From contig OX485803.1 in assembly GCA_950295325.1 (NCBI GenBank), forward strand, positions 57,117,554 to 57,181,553: DNA of 64,000 nucleotides. The letters run 5' to 3'. Positions 11,352 through 24,102 of the stretch are shown in pieces. How positions within the stretch are numbered: the first letter of the stretch is position 1; the number at the start of each line of letters is the position of its first letter. The notes under the pieces were generated by a model. The model did not search any database. It saw nothing but the letters and a program-made list of their open reading frames with translations, and had not been told where the DNA came from. A program made the translations under genes and the position numbers. This DNA comes from Polytrichum commune (Eukaryota; Streptophyta; Polytrichopsida; Polytrichales; Polytrichaceae).

Positions 11352-12938
11352 ATGACAACATTGCAGACCCTCTCCCACACGGAAGTACTGCAGTGCCATG
11401 CAGACACTATTTGGCAAGCTTTTCAGCAACCCGGCAGCATTCTCTGCAACCTCATTCCCGAGGTCTTCGCCAACTGTGAGTATGTCAAAGGCCATGGCGA
11501 GCCTGGCAGCATCCGCATCATCACCCTTGGCCCTGGTAAGTGGACCTTACTTAGACATAGAATACTAGTTTTTAATTTTAATTAGATTTAATTTATGGTT
11601 CAAGATGATCACCACATTATGCTAATAACAAAGGCGATTTGACCCATGTTGTCTTTTAATCATGATAATCTTAGATAATTAAATACTAGATAATGTGCAC
11701 CTGGGTTAACTGCAGTGCAGTGTGCACCATGACTGAGCATTTGTGGTCATGATGGTGTATATTAGAACATCATGCTGCATGCTTCTGTTTAGAAGTGTAA
11801 TCTTTGGAACAGAGCCTTTGATCTCTGATTGATTGTCACAGAGGGTATTGAAACAGTTTGTTCGACAAACCTCTGGATTTCAGGAAATTAAAATGACAAG
11901 ATTCTGATTTGATGAAATCATTACCGTGACAAGGATAATCACACATGCAGCGTTACGGGTGACATATTAGATTCTCACCCTTGTGATTTTGTAACATTAA
12001 AATTTGACGACAAGGGTGATGTAACTATTTGTGATCACCGTGTACACATCGTTGATGCTTTCATTCAGCAAGACTGTGAAACTGAAAAGTTGTTTACAAT
12101 GGTTAGAGAAGCCTTAATCATAAAGTCATGATGTATGATCACATTTAGAATACTCTGGTTTGCAATGGAGACTTTAATTGTTCTGAGTGAATGCCTCACA
12201 GAGAATTGAAACGACTTCATTCACCCAAAAAATAATTTAAATTTAAAAATAAAGTAATTCAAAAAATTGCAGAATAGTTATTAAGTCGAGTGAGGAATTT
12301 TGATGACTTCAATGATCTTTGGGATACTTATTGCAGCCATGAAGGCTGTGTCATCGACTGGTGGGATTATGAAAGAGCGCATTGATAAGCTGGACCACGC
12401 CACCCGCACCTTGAGCTACACGATCCTGGAAGGTGGAGATCCCCGATACAGTCACTATGAGGCGGAGTTCCGATACGATGCAGTGGGGGAGACCACCGAA
12501 GCCACTTGGACCGCGTCCTTTGAACCCATTGGTGACATGGGTCCTCCCTACCACATCAAGGCCACGGCCCCGATGGTGTTCAAGATTTTCGAGCGAGTTG
12601 CTCTGGCCATGAAGACATACACCCACTCGGAGAAGCTGGAGAGCTCCCCGGATTCCATATGGAAAGCGTACAGACATTCCATTGACAATCCACCTAAGGT
12701 TTTGCCCGAGGATAATTCTTCGATGGTCGTGTCAGAAGAGGATTCCATAGCGGCTGCGGCTATGGTTGAGAATCCGCCTAAGGTTATGCCCGAGGATAAT
12801 TCCATGGCCATGTCAGCGGAGGATTCCGTAGTGGTGGCTACGGTCAAGGGCGATGAATGTGACAAGCCTGGCAGCAACTCTGTAATGAAGATGGTTGATC
12901 CTGGTACGCCGTTAATTGATGTCTTCACACATCCTTGA
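11352..12938 (+). CDS. Bet v 1/MLP-like lipid-binding protein, long isoform
   Basis: Exon 1 is 11352-11535 and ends in phase 1 at G|GTAAGT. Exon 2a is 12337-12938, after TTGCAG. The product is 261 aa. Residues 1-61 (LSHTEVLQCHADTIWQAF and VKGHGEPGSIRIITLGP) form the first half of a START-like/Bet v 1 fold, with the Gly-rich GxGxxGS loop. Exon 2a gives the rest (DKLDHATRTLSYTILEGGD, TEATWTASFEP, then the C-terminal helix). After about residue 150 comes an extension unusual for the family. It is acidic and repeats NPPKV(L/M)PEDNS at residues 179 and 207. Family members bind small hydrophobic ligands in the cytosol; the ligand here is unknown. Exon 1 also fits the exon at 13679. Confidence 0.7.
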
Positions 12939-13962
12939 AATCATGAATAGAAAATTTTAGAGCTTTTGTTGAATGACCTCAGGATGCTGATTAAAAACGG
13001 TTGATAATGTTGATGGGTGGCTTAAACCCAAGGTCTTAAACTGGATCCCATGGGGACTCCAAGGTTTAGGCCGCCTAAGGCCGGAAAAATACTCGGAATG
13101 GTGACCTTCCTAGTACATGATTTCTGGTGCACCCGACCACCTATGATGCCCTCAATCATAGTGAGGGTGTTTGGATAAACTAGACATTTTCAACCAACCA
13201 TGTGGAAACATTCAAGACTGGCCCTTGCCTTGCGGGAGGTAGGTGTCATTCGGCTTGTCCACACCCATTGAATGTAGGCAGTAATCTAAAGCCGGGTGTT
13301 GACCGGTTTGTCAAAAGGAGGCAGTAGTCTCAGAGCCCTCTACTTCTCGTAAGTTTTGGGAATACAATTAGACTCAGACCAACTCAAAAATGAAGCAACA
13401 ACATAATTCATGCTGATGGCAACATTGGAGTCGTCTTTCTTTCTTTCACTACTGGAAAACATGGAGCACTGAGTTTTCATGTGAAACTGGATACGACTAA
13501 AACTTGTTCATTGCTGCTCGGCTATTTCTTTTGGGGTCGTTTGTCAAGCTGTATCAAGGATTCGATGAAAATAAATGCTTGCAAGAGGTTGTCATGATGT
13601 TTGTACTGTGACACTTCTCAGAATTAAGTGTGTCCGAGACTAACTTACATAATTTCATCATTGTGCTATATTTCGCAGCCATTCCCCATCTTGAAGAAGT
13701 GGCAAAGCACATGGAGAGTGTTGATGACAGCGCCAAAAAACTAAGCTACTCTCTCGTAAAAGGCGACCCAAGCTACATGTATTTCAATGCCACCGAGGAA
13801 TTCACTTCTGGACCTGAGAAAGGAACCACGACTGCCACATGGGTTGCCACGTACTCGCCGGCAGGAGACACGGGTGCCCCTGAACATATCAAGAACAATG
13901 TGGTCTCCAAGTGGAAGATGATTGAAGAGGCTGTCAAGGCCAACCCCGAGTTGTATGTTTGA
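11352..13962 (+). CDS. Bet v 1/MLP-like protein, canonical isoform (alternative terminal exon)
   Basis: The same exon 1 (11352-11535) joined to exon 2b (13679-13962, after TTTCGCAG) gives 155 aa, the usual length for Bet v 1/MLP proteins. Exon 2b encodes IPHLEEVAKHMESVDDSAKK, GTTTATWVATYSPAGDTG and a final helix ending NPELYV. Both terminal exons begin in the same phase with CC, which completes an Ala codon, and each has its own stop codon. No second copy of exon 1 was found between 12938 and 13679. Either the gene makes two isoforms by alternative splicing and polyadenylation, or a tandem duplicate has lost its first exon. The 2b model looks the more conventional one. Confidence 0.75.
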
Positions 13963-15730
13963 AGGAAGATCCCTCAAATACGTCAAAGGATGCAATGTTG
14001 GACTGCAATGTTGTACTTATAATTATGAGTAATTATGAGTTTATGGTGTTAAGTTCTCCCCACCTTAAGGTCTAACTCTGCTTTCGAAGCAAACTTGGAG
14101 GGCAGCAACTGGTATCAGTTGGACGGTCTAGTTAGATTTGTTTGCCAATAAATAAGTATACCACCTCAATGTTTCTAGTTTTGACGTGTGAGTGGGTGGC
14201 TGAATGCAACCCGAGCTCGTCTTTGGCACCTCAAGCTTGTGCTTTGAAAGTGCCTCGGAGAGCTTGGAGACCTGAGAGAGCATTCCAACCGAGAGGTCCA
14301 TTCTCTCTACTAGACATGATGTTTTACCACTGAATACAGGGAGATAACCTGCGAAGGTATGATTGCTTATAATTTATTGAACCCAATGCCTACACGGTCT
14401 CATTATACCCCCATTGTTGAAGTGCTCATTTCTAGCATCCATTTGGTTGAGTTGGAATTACGTTGCTAAAGATCGTAAGGTGCTTCACGTTGCCACCAAA
14501 ATTAATTAATATTATAATCATCCAACCACATGTTCCACATTACACTACAATGGCATTTGGGAATCATGAGTGGCCATAAGAGTTTTGAACACCAATTAAA
14601 GCTTGAAACCTACAAGTCCAGCAAGTGCAATAAGAGGGTTGGGAATACGTGGGGAATATAGTATTGGGGTAAAATGGAGAGAAGGTGTTGCCTGATTTCA
14701 TTACACGAAATGAGCAATACCTGGCATCTTAGTGACCCCGCGAAGGCTCTTGGATCCCTGTAAAACTTTTTGTAAAGTCTTTTAAATCTAGAAATAGAAT
14801 TTCAATGGATTCAATTAGGGTTGCAAACAAATTCCACTGAAACTACAACTCGGACTAATTATGGATGTATTAAGTAATGTGGTCCACACTATTTGTGAAT
14901 AATGAAAATTAGTTTGATGATTGAATAATAGCAACTTCCTGATGTATCAAAACATTAGTCAGATATTATAATTATTATTGTGTGAAAAGCCACACTAAAT
15001 AGCATAGCCCAAGCTTGGCTTGGTAAATAACACTAATTATCAACCCCTACTAACGGCGAATATCAGTGTGGCAGCTTGGAAGATTAAGGAGTCAGAGTAG
15101 CTATGTGTACATTTTGATATGCAATTAGCAGTAAGTTTCATTGCAATCTACACCTCTTTTGCTAAAATGAGATCACCCATATGAGGGTTCAAGCATAACA
15201 TAAATAATTTGGAAGATCTCTTCTCTGATGTACAACTCAATAACCTTCGATCTTGAGAGGATATGTTCTACTTCTGGTGGAGGGTTGAGAACACATGCTA
15301 GGTATGCATGACAACCAAGTGGTGTATCAAGGTCTCAAAAGATGCCGATCTGGTGTGAAGAGACACCAGTTTCAACCTTTGGCCCCCAAGTTGACAACCT
15401 TTGAATGTGACAAGGAAATTGGAATCATTATAAATGACTTCTCACAGATTCATTGATTCTCCCAGTCATGGCCCATCATTTTGCGTTTACGGAAGTTGGA
15501 AAACACATAATTTATTAAATCAACCCAATCTAGTCATTTCTTGCAGAATTCAACCCATTCTTGTTCAGAAGCTTGGTGGCTGAGGATTTTGTGATCTGAT
15601 TGCTCAGTTGAAGCATTAGAAACCCTGATATTAGGATGCACTCATATGAAATGCTCGTCTGTGAAAGGTGAATTGCTTAATTCATGTGGATTGACATCAC
15701 ATAGATTTCATTTACACAACTACACACAAT
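13963..15730. other. Intergenic, no gene seen
   Basis: Contains short frames without recognisable content. This holds the 3' flank of the Bet v 1-like gene and the 5' flank of the next gene. Confidence 0.5.
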
Positions 15731-15740
15731 TATTTATAAA
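15731..15740 (+). promoter_or_regulatory. Possible TATA box before the S1-like gene
   Basis: TATTTATAAA ends 10 nt before the first ATG (15751). A start of transcription 25-30 nt downstream would skip that ATG and favour the in-frame ATG at 15772. Confidence 0.35.
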
Positions 15741-15750
15741 GTGCTTTTAA

Positions 15751-16626
15751 ATGAGGTACCAACCTTGTGTAATGAGAGTTGCAGTTCTATGGCTTCTGTA
15801 CACCACTTTAGCAACAGGACAGAGAGCACAGAGGGGTAGAGGAAAAGGAAAGGGTCCAATGTATCCAGCAGCCATGGAATATGAAGTCTACCACAATGTC
15901 ATGGAAGACGATGTCATGGAAGACGATTATGACGAACGAAGAGGTTCAAGTAGAATTGGTGTCGTAAGCATTGAGAATGCATCTCGAAGGCCGTACTCTG
16001 TAGTATGCTGGAACCATAGAGAACGGGAAGAACGAGAACCAGAACTTTTCTCAAACCACCGTTACGAGATTAAGTTTGAAGCGCAGTCGAATGTGTATTG
16101 GGATTGCTCTGTGATGTCAATCGACGAGACAGCTAATGCAGGGCACTTGAGGGATGCAATTTCAAAAACGTTTCGAGCATGGTCAAACACAGACTATCCC
16201 TTAACAGGCACTATGCACAGTTCCCAATCAGGGCTGAGCCAACCTTCTTTAGCAGTTGGTCGTCTTTGCAACAAGTGCTATTGGATGCTCAAAGATGATG
16301 GAATCTACCACGTGTGGGGTGATCTTAGCAGAATGAATCCTCACTTTAGCCTTGTATTCCACTGGGATACACGAGGACATAAACGCACAGGGGATCCACT
16401 GGAAAGACATAGGATGAAAATGGACATTTATTATGGGACTGTTCCAGCTTGGGATGACACAAAAGTGGATGGAGATCCAAGTCTTTATTTAACCAAGCAA
16501 GGGCTAGAGGAGGTTAGGGAAGTCCAATTCAGGGATTACTGGAATAAGAAAAGTGTTGAGGAAGAATTAGAAGACGAATTAGAGCTTGATAATGGGGATG
16601 CAGAGGAGGTTGCACTATCTTATTGA
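15751..16626 (+). CDS. Secreted protein with S1/SPH-like features
   Basis: A single exon encodes 291 aa from the first ATG, or 284 aa from the ATG at 15772. The second start gives the better signal peptide, MRVAVLWLLYTTLATGQ, and agrees with the TATA position. A basic stretch (RGRGKGKG) and an acidic repeat (MEDDVMEDD) follow. The middle part, with VVSIENASRRPYSVVCWNH, a Tyr/Phe strand and YWDCS, then CNKCYWMLKDDGIYHVW, resembles the Cys and strand pattern of plant self-incompatibility S1 homologues. These are secreted beta-sandwich proteins. A usual SPH is about 130-150 aa, so this one has long extra N- and C-terminal parts, the latter very acidic (EEELEDELELD). The similarity is weak and the function unknown. 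It is convergent with the GH27 gene, 338 bp apart. Confidence 0.5.
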   Translation: MRYQPCVMRVAVLWLLYTTLATGQRAQRGRGKGKGPMYPAAMEYEVYHNVMEDDVMEDDYDERRGSSRIGVVSIENASRRPYSVVCWNHREREEREPELFSNHRYEIKFEAQSNVYWDCSVMSIDETANAGHLRDAISKTFRAWSNTDYPLTGTMHSSQSGLSQPSLAVGRLCNKCYWMLKDDGIYHVWGDLSRMNPHFSLVFHWDTRGHKRTGDPLERHRMKMDIYYGTVPAWDDTKVDGDPSLYLTKQGLEEVREVQFRDYWNKKSVEEELEDELELDNGDAEEVALSY

Positions 16627-16964
16627 AACACAAATTTTCCGAGGTACTTTTGCGATATAATCTGAAAACTGCATCAACAAGGTAGCTAAAAGGTGTGTAG
16701 TTAGAGACCGTCATGTATTGTAGGGGACCATTGGAAATTGGTCTCCGCCATGTATTTTGGGAAGCCATGAGTCAGAAATGATAACACAATTAATGAGGCG
16801 ACTGCTATGGTACAAAAGGTTGACCAAACCAGCCATTTCACTCAACCACACCCTCAAACCAAGTTTATGCTATCAGTTCGAAATGTAATCATGTTGAAGA
16901 TGAATGTTGGCCGAGAACCTACCATGATTGCAGCAAGAAAGTAGCAAACTACCAAAGAAATTCT

Positions 16965-19900
16965 TCACTTTGTGCGGAGATTTCTTTGCAATCCGGGACT
17001 TGGAGTACATACGAGAGAAAACACAGCTGCCCCATGACTCTCAACTGAAGCACCCAGACTTTCACCAACTTCACCAAGGTCGCGCTTGCTCCACACATCT
17101 AAGCCGTTGCAAATTAATGCACCAGGTACACCCACTTCATGCTTGTGGAAATATAACCATATGAATTTGGTAACATTGTTAAATGCAGCTGTGATCTTCT
17201 TGTACCAGCCACCATACTCTTCACCACTGTGATTGTCTGTAAGGCTGCGAACCACAGCATCGATACTAACAGACATATATGTGTCATTTGAAGCTAGGTT
17301 GAAGAATGCCACATAAAATACCTGACCTGTAGAAAGCTCCAAGGACAAACAAATGCACTCAATGTAAGAAACATTCAAGATTCAGAACCTACGTAGATCA
17401 CTTCCATCTGTTTAAATGGAACTTGAAGGATAAAGTAGAAATCAACAATCACGTTAAATTGCAAAGGTTAAATTGCATATTGAGTAGATGTGTCAAACCT
17501 GAAGAGCCTCTTGCAACCCATGTTCGGGTCCCTTCACTAGAAAGTGGCACAGCACAGAATCCTGAACCCTTGTGCGAAAGCTTTCCCTCCGTTGTCAATC
17601 GCCATACCTGGTATCCCAAGCATCCATAAACCTCAATTTCAATCTCCAGGACCACAAACATAATATTTATCCACCAGGAACCATGTGATGGATACTATTT
17701 TTTGTGTTCTCTATCTATTTTTAGGCTCTTCTTAAAAGAAGAACACTTGTAGACCATGACACCTCCCTCTAATCTTTGTCAATAATTAACATGGCACAAT
17801 AGCTGAAAGGTTTCATTACAGTTGCCTGACAGGCACTGATGAACTCTGGAGTGTTCTACCTCTAGGAACTATGAGAGGTGGAAACCATGTTCAAGGTTCT
17901 GTTCTTCATCCATGGTAGTTGTAGTGTCGAGCAGTCAACTATTTAGTACTGCTTTAAAGATTAAGCCCCCTGATGTTGGAAAGTTCTTGCATTCCTTTCT
18001 GCTGAATATCTAAGAGGAACAAGCTAGACAATGGGAATCTATGGGCACCAATATTGTTCAAACCAATTTCATTCGTAAGTGCATCGCTTTGGATATCTCT
18101 GATGCTGCATGTGTCATACCCAATTTGATCTTTCACTGCAACCCGCAACACCTCTCATCCTTGATTGTGTCACAGTGTCATTAACTCCTTGCACAACACC
18201 ACCAACTATACACCCATTTTGCCAATATGACTTACTAAATCCCTTGTCAGCAAACATGTCTGAATCCTGTGACACATTCGTGCTGCAATTTTACAGATCA
18301 CGTACTTTAGTAGTTGCAAAAGAAAGAACTTGGAAATGGGAGATACAGAATTGTGTTCAAGGCCACCTTTGCAGCAAGTCAGCCTCATGCACACATGTCA
18401 CTTTTAACACGCAACAACGGTTGTCTCCAATTCAACCAAATGTTTAGCATGTCACAACCAAAAGTTCTGGAAGAATAACTGATGGACAAGATCTGATACT
18501 TCGGAAAATTAACATATCTAGAAAGAGTAAGTGGCCACAGAGTGATTATTCTGCAGGAAAGTACAACAGGGTTTGTGTTGTTTTTTATTGAAGATATAAT
18601 GTTTCTGAATTATTTTAATATGCCACTCAGAGATAAAGTGGCATTAAGGAAAGCAAGGCATGGCAGAAATGACACCAAGCACAAAGATTTACATTGGCAA
18701 TGGAGATGAAGTTGCAGTTGCGGTCCAGTTCAAGCACCCACTTGGCAGTACCCCTCCCTTGCGCCAATTCCTATCACTAGGCGCCCAGCATATCCGGTCT
18801 GCGTGGGTGGAGGATGCCGACTTGAGAAACCATTTTATATGATTTACCTCCTTGCAGTTAACTAACTTGAGGGCTTCATTGCCAGTATTGCGGGATGAAG
18901 TATGCAGTAGCTGCACAAAGAATACTTATCAGAACTGAAGTTGAAACCCAGCATTTACCACCCTCCAGCTTGCAACTGGGCTTCATATTTGATGAAATTG
19001 CCACAAACTATCACTTCCATGATTGACAAGCAAAAATTATCTACATCATACAAGTAACTTTCATTACATATCAGTGTCACATGCTCATACTATCCTCTTT
19101 CAATATGAGGTTCTTCCTTGTCTGCCTCTTCCAGCTATTCATGACAATTATCAGAATACGTGTTGCATGAAAATTGTAGGGCATTAGTGAAAACTTGTAA
19201 GGATAATAGGCATCTTAATCCTAAATCTTGAGCAATTTGGAATGGTACCAAACATTCCAATGCTGTAATTGGTTTTAAAAGAGTCAAGACAGATACCTCA
19301 TGGTTGTTGATACTGTGAGCATTGATATCGAGTAACAAAGGGTTTGTGATAAGACTCAGTGTGTCGTCATCAATTGCCCGCAAATCGCCCCCATACATCA
19401 ATGGACTTTTTGCCATTGCCCACAGTGAAACCTACACTCGTCAAATACTTCAGTGAACATAATTTTCAGAAACGTACTCCTGGTTGATGATCAACTAGGT
19501 TGCACACTTGCTAACTTCATGTGGAATAGTGTGGATTACACTACTTTCTCAGTTCTGTGATTTGTAAGTAGTCATTTATGAGTACTACCAGTTTGCAGTT
19601 CGTTCAGTTGATGTTGTCTACAATCCATGAGAGATTATGTTGTCACTACACTAAAACGTCTACTAAGTGTGGACTAAAGTCTAATTGAAGTACCCACACT
19701 AATTTCCAACTACATGTGAAGAACATTCACCTTCCACGCACATGGTTTGAAGATACTCTCTGAAAAATGAACTTTGTGTGGCCGGTAACAAGACATGCCA
19801 TTTTCCAACCCAATTAGTTTCCAATCCACACCTGATAGACATTTTGGTGAAGTGAAAGCAAAATCTAACCTGCGTGCGTTCCTCAGCAGGGGAGAGATTA

Positions 19901-22900
19901 CATGAACGGTGAGGGCCAACCCGAGAACCTGCATCTCCCATTTGACAGTGCCATAGGTATCAGATTGTACAAATCCATTGGATGACTGACCACATATGGG
20001 TCAACATTCATTTGACAAGAGTAACACTTGAGAAAGCAAAGATGCAGACGTCATAACTTGTACGCACTGGTCAAGCCAAGCGATTTTGCTAACACTTTTA
20101 TTCCTGATTGGATACGAGGAGGCACAATGTCACCAGTAATTGATAACCATGTCATGGCCTGACCACTACATCCGGTAATGGACACATGCCTCCTGAGATT
20201 GGTTGTAGTAGGCACCCAATACCCACCTCGTCACTAGGTAGGCTGGGCACCCACTACACCCCATGGCCGGGCTCCTCACAATTGCTACCTAGTTCATAAA
20301 CTCACAGAGGATCAACCAGTTTCTAGCATATCCACAAGCCTTAAAAGAGAAAGCACAGCCCTGATATCACCTTCAATGTCTTACCTAGTTCTGGATATTA
20401 GAGACACAAAGGCGTACCAGGGTCAGTGAGCCATCCGAGAGGTAACATATCCAAGTCTGGCCAAGATCGGCCTTGTGCGTTTGTAGCACCCATTAGACCA
20501 GCAGCTGCAAAGTCTCTGTTGTAAAAATATGAAAGCGGAAACCCATATCTGCCATGTTAGCCCTTTCTATGCTTTCCTTAAATCTTGCTCCATAGTTGAC
20601 CCTTTATTCATGCAAATTACGTTTCCCTTATTTCTGGTTATTCTCTTCATGTGGTCATCAGATTGCTATGCACTCACAACTCTCTGTAGCGGGTAGCATG
20701 TTCATGGTCCCTTCATTGGTAAGTGATTGTAACTACCTCAACTCAGTATATTGAACATCAAATTGTGATTCTTTAGCAAAAAAATCTTGAATGCCCTACA
20801 ACAGAATATGCAGCCTGAATTCTAGGGTTGATACTTGAATTCCACAAGACTTTGAATTGCACACCTTGCAACATCGAAGTGGGTCAGCAAGTCCGACCAT
20901 GTGTCCCAGTCATCAGCTGTCACACGATACATGTTGGAGATGTTCTTGACCTTCATAGCTATGTCTGGTGTTGCACGAACACCTGGAGAAAGAGAGTAAA
21001 TAATGGGCCTACCAGTTTGTTGTATCACCTGCAGTAAAGAGGGCCAACAAGTTATAACAAAAAGAAATCACAGCCATCCAGATGCATGTCGTGTCCAAAA
21101 CACTGACTATCTTTGTGTACTTAGTGGCCATAGATTAGTCTGCATTTATATATAAGGTGTGGAATGGGTGCAATTTTTACAAAGACCTATATTTAGCCAT
21201 GGGATGTGGAAAAATTAGGATAGGCTGCTTAGAGAAACATTTGCACAGCATGCTACTTGGCCCTTCACTGCTGGATGGTCTACTTGTCCAGGAAGCCACT
21301 ATGGCGTCCTTCCCGTTAATGAAGTATTTCCAAGGTGGAATTGTATTGCAAGAAAGCATGAGCAGGGCACCTGAGATACAAGTTCAATCTCATCAATGCG
21401 TAAATCGTCCTCACCAAAGACACAATCGTGTTTAACTGCATATATCAAAACAGAATATAAACCCAGTAAGTCTTGTCTGAAGATGCATTGCTAACAAGAA
21501 GTTAATCATAAAGTTACTGAACAATCCATCATTGCAGGAGAGAGGGAAATATTGCATACGAGCATACCTCTCATCCATCCAATAACTTGACCCCCATTAA
21601 TTTGTGGCCGATTCATCTTAATTGACTTGGACTAGACTGATTTGGCGTCTTTAATTCCAATGTCAAATCAACTACAAAAAGTAACCTCTGGGATGCATAC
21701 TATTTCAGGGCTTTTATGTTGTATGATTGAGAGGTATGCTCGCATGCAATAATCCCCTCTCTCCATCATCGCATGCTAGTGAGTGGGGTGTCTAAGCAAT
21801 TTTATATGGCCAAGCAACACATTCATAGGCGAGTAGAACTCAGAGTTAGACATAAAGCTCTTATATCTAGCACAACAAAGAGGTACGTGCAGTTTAAGCA
21901 AGGGTTGTAAGACTCACTGAAATCCACACCCCAGGATGCATACTGATCGTAAAGCGATTTCATGAAAGCACGACCTCCTTCTGTGTTGGAATTCACGCCC
22001 ATAAAGCAGCACTTCATCCACTTACATTCGGTTCCTTGCACAGCAATATCAGTCGCCTGCCAAGGCCTCCCTTTTGCGCCATCTGGACTGCCCTGACCAC
22101 AGGAACACTCCCTCCTGTGAAAAACTGACACAGAGTAGCATCTCTATAGGAATCATCACCATCCGATATGTTGTTTTGGATGTGGATATTTGCACTGAAT
22201 GAGTTTCAGAAGTGAAGAACAAAGATGAAGGAGCCACCGTGCTCTAGACTTTAATCCACATTCCAACAGAATCAATTTCCTTCTGCTCATTTAGAAATCA
22301 GCTGCCATTTGGAAATCATTCACAAATCCTAAGTTTGGTCTCGAACTCTTGTGTTGAACATTCAAAGAGGAGACTTCTAGATTCCACAGCAAATGGGTTT
22401 AGGGTTATGCAAGCATGCATCCACACCACATGCCACAGATTACTAAACTCCCACATCCATGGCGAATAGGGTGTACATTGCATCATGTCGGAATACTCAA
22501 ACCCTGAGAGAGAGACCAGAGTTCAGGTCATGCACACCGTGGCACCCAAAATAGGAGAGTTGGCATTGACGGCCGCAGTGCTAATTCCTCGCATTACATG
22601 GATCCCAAATTTCAGGCCCATAGCATGCACTTGTTGTGCAACTTCAAAGAAACCACTTCCATTACGTGATGATGGCCAGCGATCCGGGTCAGGCATTGGT
22701 CGTCCCCACTCATCAATTAAATCATGGCCAGCTGACCACACTGAAGCACCTGCCTCACGCTTCCGGTACCACAGAAAGTCCACCACCACATACTGCACAG
22801 AGAAAGAAAAATTGAAGTTAGGGGCACATAAAAAATCACATCAGGACTTGCAAGGCTCAAAAGGCCATGAATCACATGTTGCATGCAGATATGAATATGC

Positions 22901-24102
22901 TGCCAATTTTAGTCAATTGTAATACTTATATCTCTGAGCCAATTCTTTCTGGCCGGGTAAGAACATTTGGCTATGGCTTTGCATTGATAATCAAATACTT
23001 TACCTCGTAGCCAAATTTGAGGAGATTCTGCGAAACAAATCTTGCATTGTCAAGGAACTCCTCCTCCGAGATGATCCATGAAAATGAGTTGTATGAGTTC
23101 CACCCTCGCGGTGGTGTCAATGCCAATCCTTGGCTCCCATTTTGCGATTCTGCATTCACCCTGTACAAAAAAATAAACAAATTCAATTACTTTCTATTCA
23201 ATACTCTTGCAAGTCGAGCACATCCATGCTCGTCCATTTGCGTACCTAATAGAATGACCATGAAGACTTGCCATTTACCAGCTGACAGCTGACACCAATG
23301 ACATCAACTCTCAAGAGGGTTTCTCAATGTAGCTGGATCAACCACATAGGTGCAACAAAGGTGCATTTCTTGAACAATCGTCGTACATAATACACATAAT
23401 AGGTTGTGGGTATTGTTTTCACAAACTCTGTAGATGTAAATAAACCATTGTTAGTTTGAAATAAACTATTACTCTACATATGGGGCATGAAGGGCTCAGC
23501 ACTAAAAAAATTCGGGAGAGATCCAAAAATCCACAAAACACACTACTTAGTATTATGTATATGTGAATTAGGGGTATGCATTATTAAAATTGCTGATGAT
23601 AACATACATACACAAGCTTACACCTGCATTTGTATGTATACTTTTACAGAAAAAATTGTAACGTATTAGGGCTATCCCCAAGCATCATAAACAGAGTGAA
23701 TAACACATAGGGGTGTGGGTATTGTTTTCACTAATTCTGTAAACTCAACTAACCATTGTGAGACTGGAATAAGCTATAACTGTACATGTAGGGCATGAAG
23801 GGCTCAGCACTATAAGAGTTGAACAGATCCAAAAATCCACAAACACACTACTTGATATTTGTATATGTAAATTTGGGATATGTATTAATTAAAATTGCTG
23901 ATGATAGTCTACATACACAAACTTAGACCTGCATTTGGATGTACACGTATTCTTTCACAGGAGAAATTGTAACGTATTAGGGCTATCCCCAAGCATCATA
24001 AACAGTGTCAATCTCACACAAGGGAGTCTGTAGAAGCACTTACTCGCGCAGAAGCAAGAGCAATACAGCTGCCAGATTCATCCACTTCACCGATTTCTCC
24101 AT
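16965..24102 (-). CDS. GH27 alpha-galactosidase / beta-L-arabinopyranosidase-like
   Basis: Thirteen exons (high to low): 24102-24044, 23160-23004, 22792-22538, 22107-21918, 21435-21371, 21028-20865, 20515-20418, 19928-19870, 19431-19297, 18910-18693, 18282-18120, 17607-17499, 17326-16965. All phases close, giving 677 aa. A signal peptide (MEKSVKWMNLAAVLLLLL, cut near VNA) sends it to the secretory path. The (beta/alpha)8 barrel shows PPRGWNSYNSFSW, GLKFGIHVMRGI, the nucleophile in DFIKHDCVFG (Asp224), the likely acid/base Asp281 in YRVTADDWDTW and MAKSPLMYGGDLR. A long beta-rich C-terminal part ends with VWSKRDLGEV and ESHGAAVFSL. This layout matches the plant melibiase group typified by Arabidopsis At3g26380, which acts on galactose and L-arabinopyranose residues of cell-wall glycans. 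Exon 4 needs an acceptor a few bases beyond the obvious CACAG to stay in frame. Confidence 0.85.
23405..24025 (+). repeat. 310-bp tandem duplication in intron 1 of the GH27 gene
   Basis: GTGGGTATTGTTTTCAC starts at 23405 and again at 23715. GGGCATGAAGGGCTCAGCAC, AAAATTGCTGATGATA and GGGCTATCCCCAAGCATCAT recur with the same spacing. The second copy ends just before exon 1. Confidence 0.85.

Noticed and set aside
12351-12928. Two long minus-strand frames opposite exon 2a
   Set aside because: They are shadows of the Bet v 1-like coding frame; the plus frame has family motifs and splice signals.
22049-22237. Alternative frame at GH27 exon 4
   Set aside because: It is the out-of-frame reading after CACAG and ends in a stop; the GH27 motifs are in the other frame.
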